DNA of 48,444 bases from Chloroflexota bacterium (GTDB lineage Bacteria; Chloroflexota; Limnocylindria; Limnocylindrales; CSP1-4), in NCBI GenBank assembly GCA_003250155.1, contig QKHE01000090.1, positions 1-48,444 of the forward strand, written 5' to 3'. The position numbers and the translations under genes were made by a program. Shown here piece after piece: positions 38,221-46,690 of the stretch. Each line of letters starts with the position of its first letter. Position 1 is the first letter of the stretch. A model generated the notes under the pieces. It was not told where the DNA came from. It saw only the letters and a program-made list of their open reading frames with translations, and did not search any database.

Positions 38221-38970
38221 TCAGTCAGCGGTCGGTGTCGATCGGGTCGCCAGCGCGAGCGCGATCGCCTCCGCGAGCGTGCGAGCCACCGGCACGTCCG
38301 TTTCGGTCGCGGTTCCGTTGCGATCGAGCAGGATCGCGTCGAGCCCGGCCGAACGGGCGCCGAGGACGTCCGCCCGGTAGCTGTCGCCGATCATCACGGC
38401 GTCGGTCGGCGCCACGCCGGCCCGGGCGCAGGCGAGCAGGAAGAACTCCGGAGCCGGCTTCGCGAGCCCCTCGACGGCCGAGATGAGCAGCAGGTCGAGG
38501 AACGGCGTCAGCCCGGCCGCCCGCATGACATCGGCGAGGGCCGATCCGAAGTCGCTGATGACCGCGATCCGTGCCCGGGGCCGTCCCTCGCGCGAAGGGT
38601 GGCGCAGGACGAGCTCCAGGGCCGCGATCGTGTCCGGGTACGGCTGCCACGCGGTTTCCGAGAGGTGCGACGCGATGATCGCGTCGATCAGCTCGTGCTG
38701 GCGCTCGATGAAGCCGAGATGGTCGAGCATCAGGCCGTGGTACCGGCGCCAGGTGGCCTCGATGTCGGCATCGCTCGTCCAGGCGACGTTGCCGGGCTGG
38801 TGATACGTCTCCCAGAACCACGCGTCGGCGGCATCCCAGGCGCGGCGAATGTCGTCCGGGCCGACATCGTGCCCGTGCGCCTCGAGGACCTCGGCAAGGT
38901 TGTCGGCGATCGTCTGGCGGGGTTGGATCAGCGTGAAGCCGGCGTCGAAGCAGACGAGGTCGTGGAGCAC
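38221..38970 (-). CDS. HAD-superfamily hydrolase
   Basis: LVCFDAGFTLIQP, IAVISDFG, GLAKPAPEFFLLACARAGVAPTDAVMIGDSYRADVLGARSAGLDAILLDR. Confidence 0.88.
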   Translation of the reverse strand: MLHDLVCFDAGFTLIQPRQTIADNLAEVLEAHGHDVGPDDIRRAWDAADAWFWETYHQPGNVAWTSDADIEATWRRYHGLMLDHLGFIERQHELIDAIIASHLSETAWQPYPDTIAALELVLRHPSREGRPRARIAVISDFGSALADVMRAAGLTPFLDLLLISAVEGLAKPAPEFFLLACARAGVAPTDAVMIGDSYRADVLGARSAGLDAILLDRNGTATETDVPVARTLAEAIALALATRSTPTAD

Positions 38971-39047
38971 GTCACGCCAACATAGCGGGCCGGGCGGGCG
39001 TCGTCACGCCGGATCCGCCGGTTCGACGGGCCGGGTCACGATCGGCG

Positions 39048-40112
39048 ATGATCGGCGCGATGGAGACCACGCCCGCGACCGCCCTCCGGCGCCGCGACCG
39101 GCTCGCGCGCGAGGCCGAGGAGGAGCGGCTGAGCCCGATCGCGACGCGCTCCTCGGCCAGCCGGGGACGGGTCCGCGAGGAGGCGCCGGACGAGTTCCGG
39201 ACCGCCTACGAGCGCGACCGGGATCGGATCATCCACGCCAAGGCGTTTCGCCGCCTCAAGCACAAGACGCAGGTCTTCCTCCATCCCGATGGCGACCACT
39301 TCATCACCCGCCTGACCCACACCCTCCAGGTGGCCCAGATCGCCCGCGCGCTGGCCGCGGCGCTCAGCCTCAACGAGCCGCTCGCCGAGACGATCGCGCT
39401 GGGTCACGACGTCGGCCACACGCCGTTCGGGCACACCGGCGAGGAGGCGCTGTCGCCGTACTTCCCGCCCGACGGCTGGCACCATGCCGCCCAGAGCGTC
39501 CGGGTCTTCGAGGTGCTCGAAGACCTGAACCTGAGCTGGGAGGTCCGCGACGGGATTCGGGCCCACTCCTGGCGGATCGAGCCGCCGCCCGCGACGCCGG
39601 AGGGCGCCTGCGTCCGCTATGCCGACCGCATCGCCTACCTGACCCACGACGCGCTCGACGCGATGCGGGCCGGCGTCCTGGCCGTGGACTCCTTCCCGCA
39701 CGCCGCGCTCGAGCGCTTCGGGCCGCCGGGCCGTGGCTGGATCGGCGAGATGATCGATTCGGTCGTCGAGCACTCGCTGCGGTCGGGCCGCGTCGAAATG
39801 GACGCGCCGACGCTGGCGGTCATGAACGACCTCCGGGCGTTCATGTTCGAACGCGTCTACCAGTCGGCCGAGCAGCGCCGCAAGCAGCGTGACGCGATCC
39901 GGGTCCTCCAGGACCTCATGGATCACCACATGGCCCACCCCGACGAGATCCCGAGCACGTTCCGCCAGCACGCCGCGCCGCTGACGGTCCAGGCGGCCGA
40001 CTACGTGGCCGGGATGACCGACCGCTACGCCCTCGCCGCCCATCACCGGATCAAGGGGCCGACCGCGGAGGCCACGGCGCTGCTCGCGGGCGTCGCGTCT
40101 GACGGCGACTGA
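39048..40112 (+). CDS. dgt: dGTPase-like HD-domain triphosphohydrolase
   Basis: FRTAYERDRDRIIHAKAFRRLKHKTQVFLHPDGDHFITRLTHTLQVAQIARALAAAL...ALGHDVGHTPFGHTGEEAL. Start could be ATG 39060. Confidence 0.9.
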   Translation: MIGAMETTPATALRRRDRLAREAEEERLSPIATRSSASRGRVREEAPDEFRTAYERDRDRIIHAKAFRRLKHKTQVFLHPDGDHFITRLTHTLQVAQIARALAAALSLNEPLAETIALGHDVGHTPFGHTGEEALSPYFPPDGWHHAAQSVRVFEVLEDLNLSWEVRDGIRAHSWRIEPPPATPEGACVRYADRIAYLTHDALDAMRAGVLAVDSFPHAALERFGPPGRGWIGEMIDSVVEHSLRSGRVEMDAPTLAVMNDLRAFMFERVYQSAEQRRKQRDAIRVLQDLMDHHMAHPDEIPSTFRQHAAPLTVQAADYVAGMTDRYALAAHHRIKGPTAEATALLAGVASDGD

Positions 40113-40324
40113 TCGCCCGGAGCGCCCGTGCCAGCGTGCCGGGCGTCGCGCCGACGAGCGGCCACACCGGAGAATCGCCGCCGCCGGGCTGTCTTCGCCC
40201 AGCGAGATGATTCGGGGTTATCAGGGGCGTACGGGCAGGGTATTCTGGGCCGGACCGTCGGGGTCGATCAGGCCCCACAGGCCGGGCCACGTCGTTCGTG
40301 CCCAACAACGTGGAGGAGGACCCC

Positions 40325-42055
40325 GTGCCCCTGACCAATACGTCGCGCGCGCGACGAAATCCCATGATCGCGGCGCTCGTCGTCGCGCTTGCGCTTCTGG
40401 TGCCGGCCGGAGTGGCTGCCGCACCGACAGTCCCGGGCCGCACGATCGACCTTCAGATCCTCGACGTCTCGGATTGGCACGGCCAGGTCGATCCCATCAG
40501 CGTCTTCGGTGTGGGTGATGTCGGTGGCGGCGCCGTGCTCAAAGCCTACTTCGATCAGGCACGTTCCGACTACCGCTACAACCTGACACTCACGGCCGGC
40601 GACGACGTTGGCGCGACGCCGCCGCTGTCGAACTATTTCGAGGACGTCCCGGCCATCCTGGCAGAGCGGATGATGGGCATCGAGGTCGGCACTCTCGGCA
40701 ACCACAACTTCGACTTCGGTCTTGAGCGGCTGCAAAGCCAGATCGACTTGGCGGGCTCTCCTGAGTCCTCGGTCCCGGGCACGCCGTTCAAGTACGTGAG
40801 CGCGAACCTCGAGAATCGCGATGACAACATCTCCGGCGTCGCCGACTATGCGATCTTCCGCTACGGCGGCGTCAAGGTGGCGGTCATCGGCGCAACGAAC
40901 GAGGAGGCGCCGTCGCTCAACTTCCCCGGGTCGATGGGCACGATGGTCCCGACCGACAGCGCGGCTGCCGTCATGGCCGCCAAGGCCGACGCCCGGAAGA
41001 AGGGTGCCAAGGTGTTCATCGCGATCACCCACAAGGGCGTCACGACCTTCAGCGGCGGTCAGCCACAGGGCGAGCTCATCGACTTCGCCAACGCCGTCTC
41101 CGGCTTCGATGTCATCTTCGGCGACCATACGGACATCCAGTTCTCCGGCATGGTCAACGGCCAGTACGTGGTCGAGAATCGTTCGAAGGGCCTGACCTTC
41201 TCGAAGACCGTCCTCACGATCAACCGCGGGACGGGTGACGTCCAGGGCATGTCCCATCAGTTTGTGACGCCCCTGGCGAGCGGGGTCACGCCCGACCCTG
41301 CCGTGCAGGCGATGCTGCAGCCGTACCGAGATCAGCTCGGGCCGATCTTCTCGACGATCGTCGGGGATGCGTCGGTCTTCATCCCCCGCGCGGACTCCTG
41401 CGGCGGCTCTACCGGTCGCCTCTGCGAATCCCTCATCGGCAACCTCATCACGGATGCGATGCGAGCGACCTACGGCACGCAGATCGCCCTGATGAACTCC
41501 GGGGGCATCCGCGCCAACCTGACGTGCCCGACGGTCGACAGCCCCACGGACTTCTGCCCGTCGTACACGCCGCCGCCGTATCCGATAACGCGCGGCCAGG
41601 TCAACACGGTGCTGCCGTTCGGGAACATCGGCGTCCGATTGACGCTCTCCGGCACGCAGCTGAAGGCGATGCTCGAGAACGCGGTGTTCGCCGCGCCAGC
41701 CGCCGATGGCCGGTTTGGGCAGGTCTCCGGCCTGTGCTTCGCGTTCGACATCCAGCAGGCCCCGGGCTCACGCGTCACCGGCGCCATCCTGCAGGCCGGT
41801 GACGGCACCTGTACGGGCGCGGCCGTCGACTTCACGGCGGCTGGTTCGTACACCTTCGCCACGAACGAGTTCGTGGCGGCCGGTGGCGACAGCTATCCGA
41901 TCCTGACCGGCTATGTCAGCTTCGGCTTCCTCGACCAGGATGTCTCGGACTGGCTGTCCGGTGCCGGTACGGTTTCGCCGGTCCTCCAGAGCCGAATCGT
42001 CTGTACCGACAGTGACCCCGGCAACGCGCCAGCGTGTCCGACCCCGCTGCCGTAG
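40325..42055 (+). CDS. Secreted 5'-nucleotidase/metallophosphoesterase
   Basis: GTG 40325 after GGAGGAGGA; signal peptide; LQILDVSDWHGQVDP, GNHNFDFGLERLQ, GDHTDIQFSG, LMNSGGIRANL, ITRGQVNTVLPFGN. Confidence 0.9.
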   Translation: MPLTNTSRARRNPMIAALVVALALLVPAGVAAAPTVPGRTIDLQILDVSDWHGQVDPISVFGVGDVGGGAVLKAYFDQARSDYRYNLTLTAGDDVGATPPLSNYFEDVPAILAERMMGIEVGTLGNHNFDFGLERLQSQIDLAGSPESSVPGTPFKYVSANLENRDDNISGVADYAIFRYGGVKVAVIGATNEEAPSLNFPGSMGTMVPTDSAAAVMAAKADARKKGAKVFIAITHKGVTTFSGGQPQGELIDFANAVSGFDVIFGDHTDIQFSGMVNGQYVVENRSKGLTFSKTVLTINRGTGDVQGMSHQFVTPLASGVTPDPAVQAMLQPYRDQLGPIFSTIVGDASVFIPRADSCGGSTGRLCESLIGNLITDAMRATYGTQIALMNSGGIRANLTCPTVDSPTDFCPSYTPPPYPITRGQVNTVLPFGNIGVRLTLSGTQLKAMLENAVFAAPAADGRFGQVSGLCFAFDIQQAPGSRVTGAILQAGDGTCTGAAVDFTAAGSYTFATNEFVAAGGDSYPILTGYVSFGFLDQDVSDWLSGAGTVSPVLQSRIVCTDSDPGNAPACPTPLP

Positions 42056-42078
42056 CGACGCATCAACCCGTCAGCGTG

Positions 42079-42105
42079 GAGGCCGGGCCCGTCGGGCCCG
42101 GCCTC
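42079..42105. terminator. Perfect 12-bp hairpin after the 5'-nucleotidase
   Basis: GAGGCCGGGCCC GTC GGGCCCGGCCTC then TTCGATTCC. Confidence 0.75.
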
Positions 42106-42131
42106 TTCGATTCCTGGCCTACGATTCGCGT

Positions 42132-44102
42132 GTGACCCCAGCGCTCGAGGCGATCCTGCGCCGCCTGCCGACCCGCCCGGGCGTCTACCTGATGAAGGAC
42201 GCCGCCGGCCGGGTGATCTACGTCGGCAAGGCCCAGAACCTCCGCAACCGCGTTCGCAGCTACTGGCAGAAGGAGGCGCCGTCGATCGGTCAGCAGCTGG
42301 TCCGCTCCGCCGTCGACCGGATCGCCGACGTCGAGGTCACGATCACCGATTCGGTGTCCGAGGCGCTGCTCCTCGAGGGCAACCTGGTCAAGCGCTACCA
42401 GCCGCCGCTCAACGTCCGCTTGAAGGACGACAAGAGCTACCCGTACATCAAGATCACCTTGGCCGACGATTTCCCGCGGATCGAGCGGACGCGACGCCTG
42501 CCGAACGACGGCTCGCGCTACTTCGGGCCGTACGCCTCGGCGTCCAGCGTCGACGAGGCGATGAACCTCGTGCGCCGGCTGTTCCCGTTCCGGACCTGCA
42601 CGATCGAGATCCGCGACGGCGTCCGGGCCCTCCAGCGGCCCTGCCTGCTGTACCACATCAAGCGCTGCCAGGGGCCGTGCATCGAGGCCATCTCGAAGGA
42701 CGCCTACCGGGCCGACATCGAGCAGGTCGAGCTGTTCCTGGAGGGTCGCCAGGAATCACTGGTCCGGGCGCTGCGCGACGAGATGCGGCGCCAGTCCGAG
42801 CGCCAGGACTACGAGGCCGCGGCGGTATCACGCGACAAGATCCGGGCCATCGAACGGACGATGGAGAGCCAGAAGATGGCCGCCTTCGCGCGGACCGACC
42901 TCGATCTCGTCGGCTACGCCCGAAGCGACAACCAGGCGGCCGTGCAGCTGTTCGTCATCCGTGGCGGCAAGGCGCTCGGCCGCGATGTCTACCTCCTCGA
43001 CGCGCCGCGCGAGACGCCGGACGCGGAGGTCGTGTCCGGCTTCCTGCTGCAGTACTACGGCAGGGCGTCATCGATCCCGCCGGAGGTGGCGGTCCCGATC
43101 GCGCTCCCGGATGCCGAGGACCTTGAGCGGTTCCTCGCCGACCGACGCGGTGGGGTGGCCCTCGGCGGTGGGGCGGGGGAGACGGCGACGAGCCGCGTCG
43201 AGAACCTGACGGTTCCGCGGCCGGACGCGGTGCGGGTCACGCGCCGTCGCGCCCGGAGCGCGGGGGCACCCGCTCCCGTCCGGCTGGTCGTGCCGCAACG
43301 GGGTGAGCGGCGGCAGCTCGTGGCCCTCGCGACGCAGAACGCCGAGGAGACGCTCGCTCGCGAGCAGGCGCGCTGGCTGGCCGACCAGGGCAAGACGCTG
43401 GCTGCGCTGGAAGGGCTGGCCGAGGCGCTGGGCCTGCCGGGCATCCCGGCCCGCATCGAGTGCTATGACGTCTCGAACTTCCAGGGCGCCGAGACGGTCG
43501 CCTCGATGGTCGTCTTCGAGGACGGCAAGCCGCGCACGGGCGAGTACCGCCGCTTCCGGGTCCGAACGGTCGACGGTCCCAACGACGTCGCCTCGCACCG
43601 CGAGGTGCTGCGCCGTCGCTTCCGCGCCGCGCGGCCCGGCGACGAGGGCTCGGCCGAGGAGCGCCGTTGGGCGATGCCCGATCTCGTCCTGATCGACGGC
43701 GGCAAGCCGCAGGTGAGCGCTGCGAAGGGCGTCCTCGACGAGCTGGGACTGCACGACGTGCCGCTGGCCGGCATCGCCAAGGAGCGCGAGGAGCTGTTCG
43801 TCCCGGATCGCGCCGAGCCGATCGTGCTGCCGCCGACTTCGCCGGCGCTGTACCTCGTCCAGCGCGCCCGCGACGAGGCCCACCGCTTTGCGATCACCTA
43901 CCACCGTGACCTGCGCCGCAAGGCCTCGGTCCGCTCGAAGTTCGACGAGCTGCCGGGCGTCGGGCCACGGCGGCGGGGCGCACTGCTGCGCGTGTTCGGC
44001 TCGATGAAGCGGGTCCGCGAGGCGCCGGTCGAGCAGATCGCGGCCGTTCCCGGCATCGGCGCGGCCCTGGCCGCGCGCATCAAGGCCCACCTCGAGGCGT
44101 AG
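42132..44102 (+). CDS. uvrC: UvrABC system subunit C
   Basis: GTG 42132; LRRLPTRPGVYLMKDAAGRVIYVGKAQNLRNRV, IECYDVSNFQGAETVASMVVFEDG, DLVLIDGGKPQVSAA, C-terminal HhH. Confidence 0.97.
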   Translation: MTPALEAILRRLPTRPGVYLMKDAAGRVIYVGKAQNLRNRVRSYWQKEAPSIGQQLVRSAVDRIADVEVTITDSVSEALLLEGNLVKRYQPPLNVRLKDDKSYPYIKITLADDFPRIERTRRLPNDGSRYFGPYASASSVDEAMNLVRRLFPFRTCTIEIRDGVRALQRPCLLYHIKRCQGPCIEAISKDAYRADIEQVELFLEGRQESLVRALRDEMRRQSERQDYEAAAVSRDKIRAIERTMESQKMAAFARTDLDLVGYARSDNQAAVQLFVIRGGKALGRDVYLLDAPRETPDAEVVSGFLLQYYGRASSIPPEVAVPIALPDAEDLERFLADRRGGVALGGGAGETATSRVENLTVPRPDAVRVTRRRARSAGAPAPVRLVVPQRGERRQLVALATQNAEETLAREQARWLADQGKTLAALEGLAEALGLPGIPARIECYDVSNFQGAETVASMVVFEDGKPRTGEYRRFRVRTVDGPNDVASHREVLRRRFRAARPGDEGSAEERRWAMPDLVLIDGGKPQVSAAKGVLDELGLHDVPLAGIAKEREELFVPDRAEPIVLPPTSPALYLVQRARDEAHRFAITYHRDLRRKASVRSKFDELPGVGPRRRGALLRVFGSMKRVREAPVEQIAAVPGIGAALAARIKAHLEA

Positions 44103-44145
44103 CCCGCCCGGCGTTCACCGCAACGCGCCTGTATCATGCCGCCTC

Positions 44146-45534
44146 GTGCGCAGAGCCGGGCTTCTCTTCATCGCCGTCGTCGGCGTCCTCGCCCTCATCG
44201 TCGACTTCTGGCCGAACCTCAGCCTGCCGAGCTTCTCGCAGGACGGCGGCAATCGCCTGATCGAGACGAAGCTCGGCCTGGACCTGCAGGGTGGCCTGAA
44301 GGTCGAGTACCGCGTCGTGCCGACCGGCGACCGCAGCCCGACCCTTGCCGACACCGAGGTGGTCAAGCAGATCATCGAGCGGCGGGTGAACGCCCTCGGC
44401 GTGTCCGAGCCGGTCGTCCTGACCTCGGGCGACGACCGCATCGTCGTCGAGGTGCCCGGCGAAACCGACACCGACGCCGTTCGGCGGCTCGTCGGCCAGA
44501 CCGGCCTGCTCGAGTTCGTGCCGCTGCCGTCGAGCAGCTACGGGACCTCGTTCTCGCCCGGGCCGCAGCAGGCCGTCGAGGGCCAGCCGCTGCCGACGCA
44601 GGAGCAGCCGCTGTTCACCGGCACGGAGATCCAGAGCGCGAACGTCGGCAGCGACCAGCAGGGCCGCCGGACCGTCAACTTCGTCCTCAAGTCGAACGGC
44701 GCCCAGCTCTTCAGCGACTACACGGCGGCCCACGTCAACGAGTTCTTCGCCATCGTCCTCGACGATCGCGTCATCTCGGCGCCGTCCATCAACGGTCCGA
44801 TTCCCGGTGGCAACGTCCAGATCACCTCCGGCAACGCGATCGGTGGATTCCCGCGCGCGGAGGCCGAGAACCTCGTCAACGTGCTGCGCTTCGGCTCGCT
44901 GCCGTTCCCGGTCGAGGAGCTGGCATCCGACACGATCGACCCGACGCTCGGCGCCGAGTTCCTGGCCAAGAGCCTGTTCGCCGGCGGTATCGCGATCCTG
45001 CTGGTGATCCTGTTCATGCTGCTGCACTACCGGATGCCGGGGGCGATCGCCTCGTTCGCGCTCCTCTACTACACGATCCTCGTCCTGGCCCTGTTCCGGC
45101 TCATCCCGGTCACGCTGACCCTCGCCGGCATCGCCGGCTTCGTGCTCAGCGTCGGCATGGCCGTCGACGCCAACATCCTGATCTTCGAGCGCACCAAGGA
45201 GGAGCTGCGGCTCGGCAAGAGCCTGCCCCAGGCGATCGAAGCCGGCTTCGCCCGGGCCTGGAACTCGATCCTCGACTCGAATGTGTCGAGCCTGATCACC
45301 GCATCGATCCTGTTCCTGTTCGGCAGCTCGGTCATCCAGGGCTTCGCGCTGGTCCTGATCATCGGCGTCCTGACCTCGATGTTCACCGCGATCACGGTGA
45401 CCCGCCGCATCCTGCGGATCGTGGTCGGGCAGGGCTGGGCCCAGCGGGCATGGCTGTACGGCATCGCCGAGGGGGAGCTGACCGCGCGGCCCGGCCGCCG
45501 GATGGGCCTGCGGGGTGAGGCGCGCGGTGTTTGA
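44146..45534 (+). CDS. secD: Protein translocase subunit SecD
   Basis: LGLDLQGGLKVEYRV, QIIERRVNALGVSEPVV, GMAVDANILIFERTKEELRLGKSL. Confidence 0.96.
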   Translation: MRRAGLLFIAVVGVLALIVDFWPNLSLPSFSQDGGNRLIETKLGLDLQGGLKVEYRVVPTGDRSPTLADTEVVKQIIERRVNALGVSEPVVLTSGDDRIVVEVPGETDTDAVRRLVGQTGLLEFVPLPSSSYGTSFSPGPQQAVEGQPLPTQEQPLFTGTEIQSANVGSDQQGRRTVNFVLKSNGAQLFSDYTAAHVNEFFAIVLDDRVISAPSINGPIPGGNVQITSGNAIGGFPRAEAENLVNVLRFGSLPFPVEELASDTIDPTLGAEFLAKSLFAGGIAILLVILFMLLHYRMPGAIASFALLYYTILVLALFRLIPVTLTLAGIAGFVLSVGMAVDANILIFERTKEELRLGKSLPQAIEAGFARAWNSILDSNVSSLITASILFLFGSSVIQGFALVLIIGVLTSMFTAITVTRRILRIVVGQGWAQRAWLYGIAEGELTARPGRRMGLRGEARGV

Positions 45535-46648
45535 CATCATCGGCAAGAAGCGCTGGTACTTCGCCTTCTCGCTGCTGGTCACGATCCCGGGCCTGCTGTT
45601 CATCCTGCTGACCCCCGCGAGCGGCGGCCAGGTCGGCCTGAAGTTCTCCATCGACTACACCGGCGGGACGGAGTGGTCGATCCGCTTCGAGGACCCGAAC
45701 GTCGCGGCGGACGAGGTCCAGGCCGCGCTCGTGGGACTGGGCCAGCCCGAGGCCGTCGTCACGCGAACCGGCCGCGGCTTCTTCGACATCCGGATGACGT
45801 CGCTCGACCTGCGCGAGATCCCGCCGGCCCCGGAGCCGACGGCGCTCCCCAGCCCGACCCCGTCCGCCCCGCCCGGGGCATCGCCATCGCCGACGCCCGA
45901 GCCGACCCCGACGCCCGAGCCGACGGCCACGCCGGAACCGACGCCCGCCGCGACGCCTGCCTTCCCCGGCGCCGACCCGCGGGTGCCGTCACAGGGCGAG
46001 ATCGGCGCCATCGCGCTCGGGCTCCAGGAGCAGTTCGGGCCGATCGTCGAGCAGGCCAAGCTCAGCTCGATCGGCGCCGTGGTCAGCTCCGACCTGATCC
46101 AGCAGGCGATCATCCTGATCTTCGTCGGCTCGATCGGCATCCTGCTGTGGATCACGGTCCGCTTCCGTGACGTCAAGTTCGGGGCGACGGCGCTCGTGGC
46201 GCTGCTTCACGACGTCATCGTCGTGATCGGCATCTTCGCGATCCTCGGCACCGTCTTCGGCGTCCAGATCGACGGCCTGTTCGTGACCGCGATGCTGACC
46301 GTCATCGGCTTCAGCGTCCATGACACGATCGTCGTCTTCGACCGCATCCGCGAGAACCGCGCGCGCCACGTCGGCGAGCCGTTCGCCGAGATCGTCAACC
46401 ACTCGATCCTGCAGACGTTCGGGCGCTCGATCACGACCAGCTTCACGGTCGTCCTGACCCTGACGGCGCTCCTGCTGTTCGGCGGCGAGGCCATCAACGA
46501 GTTCGTGCTGGCCCTGCTGATCGGCGTGATCTCGGGGACCTACTCGTCGATCTTCAACGCGTCCCCGCTCCTCGTCGTGTGGCAGGAGTGGGAGGACCGG
46601 CGACGGGGCCGGCTGCAGCCGCGGACCCGGCGCCGCCCGGCGACCTGA
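45515..46648 (+). CDS. secF: Protein translocase subunit SecF with Pro-rich insertion
   Basis: FSIDYTGGTEWSIRF, ALLHDVIVVIGIFAI, GFSVHDTIVVFDRIRENRARH; overlaps secD. Confidence 0.95.
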   Translation: MRRAVFDIIGKKRWYFAFSLLVTIPGLLFILLTPASGGQVGLKFSIDYTGGTEWSIRFEDPNVAADEVQAALVGLGQPEAVVTRTGRGFFDIRMTSLDLREIPPAPEPTALPSPTPSAPPGASPSPTPEPTPTPEPTATPEPTPAATPAFPGADPRVPSQGEIGAIALGLQEQFGPIVEQAKLSSIGAVVSSDLIQQAIILIFVGSIGILLWITVRFRDVKFGATALVALLHDVIVVIGIFAILGTVFGVQIDGLFVTAMLTVIGFSVHDTIVVFDRIRENRARHVGEPFAEIVNHSILQTFGRSITTSFTVVLTLTALLLFGGEAINEFVLALLIGVISGTYSSIFNASPLLVVWQEWEDRRRGRLQPRTRRRPAT

Positions 46649-46690
46649 CCGCGTAAGCGGCGGTGCGACGCGCCGTGACATCCTGACGAG

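Noticed and set aside
40122-40145. GCGCCCG...CGGGCG stem after the dGTPase-like gene as terminator
   Set aside because: Only 6 bp with a long loop and no T tract; too common in this GC-rich sequence to call.
45860-45975. Pro/Thr-rich repeat considered as a minisatellite or CRISPR-like repeat
   Set aside because: It is in frame within secF, with irregular unit lengths and no spacers.
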